5,709 nucleotides of DNA from Actinomycetes bacterium (lineage in GTDB: Bacteria; Actinomycetota; Actinomycetes; S36-B12), in NCBI GenBank assembly GCA_030425745.1, contig JAUHZW010000145.1:1-5709 (forward strand), written 5' to 3'. Within the stretch, counting starts at the first letter, position 1; every line of letters starts with the position of its first letter. Below, piece after piece: positions 5,277 to 5,709 of the stretch. Both the position numbers and the translations under genes were made by a program. The notes below the pieces were generated by a model that did no database searches, was not told where the DNA came from, and was given only the letters and a program-made list of their open reading frames with translations.

Positions 5277-5654
5277 GTGTGGCCCTTCAAGCGACGCACG
5301 CCGCCGCGGGTGGAGTCGGTCCGGCTCGGCGAACTCTCGAGCGATGCTGACGACTACCCGATCCTCACGGTGGGCCAGTCCAGGCTGGCTGCCTCGTTCG
5401 CGGCACTGGCTCTCACGAGTGACGGTCAACCGCGTGTCGACTTCGCCACCCTGAGGCCCATCGTCGATCCAAACCTGAGGCGCATCGCCGACATCACGAT
5501 CGCCGTCGAAGGGCACGTGGTGGGCTACCTGCGTCCTCCGGACCTGCGCCGCGCGGCGGCCCTGCTGGACGAGCATCACGCCGCCGCGCTGGAGGTGCCA
5601 TGCCGGCTGTTCTGGAGCCCCGCCGGCCCGGAGGTCAACCTCCGGCTGCCGTGA
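5277..5654 (+). CDS. Small soluble protein of unknown function, weakly HIRAN-like
   Basis: 125 residues from GTG 5277. The start lies 3 bases past the TAG of the preceding membrane protein, and GAGG (5262-5265) is the nearest ribosome-site-like sequence, 11 bases before the GTG, which suggests translational coupling. The N-terminus MWPFKRRTPPR is basic and the rest is soluble, with no signal peptide. The second half, from LRPIVDPN (59-66) through ITIAVEGHVVGYLRP (73-87) to a C-terminal CRLFWSPAGPEVNLRLP, follows the pattern of HIRAN-like domains (P-D-N, then an exposed V-G-Y-L hairpin, a helix, and a closing strand pair). That match is by eye and weak. The linkage suggests it works with, or is regulated alongside, the membrane protein encoded just before it. 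Confidence 0.75.
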   Translation: MWPFKRRTPPRVESVRLGELSSDADDYPILTVGQSRLAASFAALALTSDGQPRVDFATLRPIVDPNLRRIADITIAVEGHVVGYLRPPDLRRAAALLDEHHAAALEVPCRLFWSPAGPEVNLRLP

Positions 5655-5669
5655 CTGTCCGAGAGACGA

Positions 5670-5707
5670 CGAATCCCCCACAGACCATCAGATCCGTGAG
5701 GGATTCG
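5670..5707. terminator. Intrinsic-type hairpin after the 4569-5654 unit
   Basis: CGAATCCC (5670-5677) pairs perfectly with GGGATTCG (5700-5707), and CAC (5679-5681) pairs with GTG (5696-5698) after one C/A mismatch, giving a 12-position stem with a 14-base loop. It begins 15 bases after the stop at 5654. The window ends 2 bases later, so a T tract cannot be checked. It could serve transcripts from both sides. Confidence 0.65.
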
Positions 5708-5709
5708 GC

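Noticed and set aside
4641..5681. 346-residue minus-strand ORF opposite the membrane-protein unit
   Set aside because: It has no membrane segment or recognisable motif, is Arg/Gly/Glu-rich, and would cross the terminator hairpin; it mirrors the codon bias of the plus-strand genes.
5661..5709. tRNA or other structured RNA gene at the right edge
   Set aside because: Only a single hairpin is visible, with no T-loop or anticodon arm, so a terminator is the simpler reading.

Overview
The window looks like ordinary chromosome from a high-GC actinobacterium (Actinomycetota). The evidence is strong G/C bias at third codon positions, six of seven genes read from GTG starts, no TAA stop codons, two genes that appear to be transcribed leaderless from a TAnnnT box just upstream of the start, and protein families (DUF4436, and probably DUF4239) that are common in actinobacteria. 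The species cannot be named from the sequence. I see no tRNA, rRNA, CRISPR array, insertion sequence, integrase or phage gene. No gap between genes exceeds 90 bases.

Layout, left to right. Positions 1-687 (minus) hold the N-terminal 229 codons of an Old Yellow Enzyme type flavin oxidoreductase that runs off the left edge. Upstream of it on the same strand, 745-1929 encodes a membrane-anchored, secreted, cysteine- and histidine-rich protein of a family I cannot name. Its mature part is a ladder of cysteine pairs about every 35 residues. A 62-base divergent region (1930-1991) carries a 13-base perfect dyad and a leaderless promoter for a PhzF-like isomerase (1992-2837, plus). That gene converges, with an 8-base gap, on a DUF4436 membrane protein (2846-3820, minus). 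Behind it on the same strand is a small alpha/beta hydrolase (3886-4482, minus). A second divergent region (4483-4568) drives that hydrolase leftward and a two-gene plus-strand unit rightward: a four-helix membrane protein resembling DUF4239 (4569-5273) and, 3 bases later, a small soluble protein (5277-5654). A 12-position hairpin at 5670-5707 probably ends this unit.

The genes do not form one recognisable pathway. Three of the seven products are membrane-embedded or anchored and not characterised biochemically; three are small-molecule enzymes (an ene-reductase type flavoprotein, a PhzF-type isomerase, a hydrolase) whose substrates cannot be read from the sequence. The most original element is the cysteine-ladder protein at 745-1929. 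The next most notable is that all eight CTAG tetranucleotides lie between genes or on stop codons, several of them inside -10 boxes. I do not see a defence system or another dramatic new multi-gene system.
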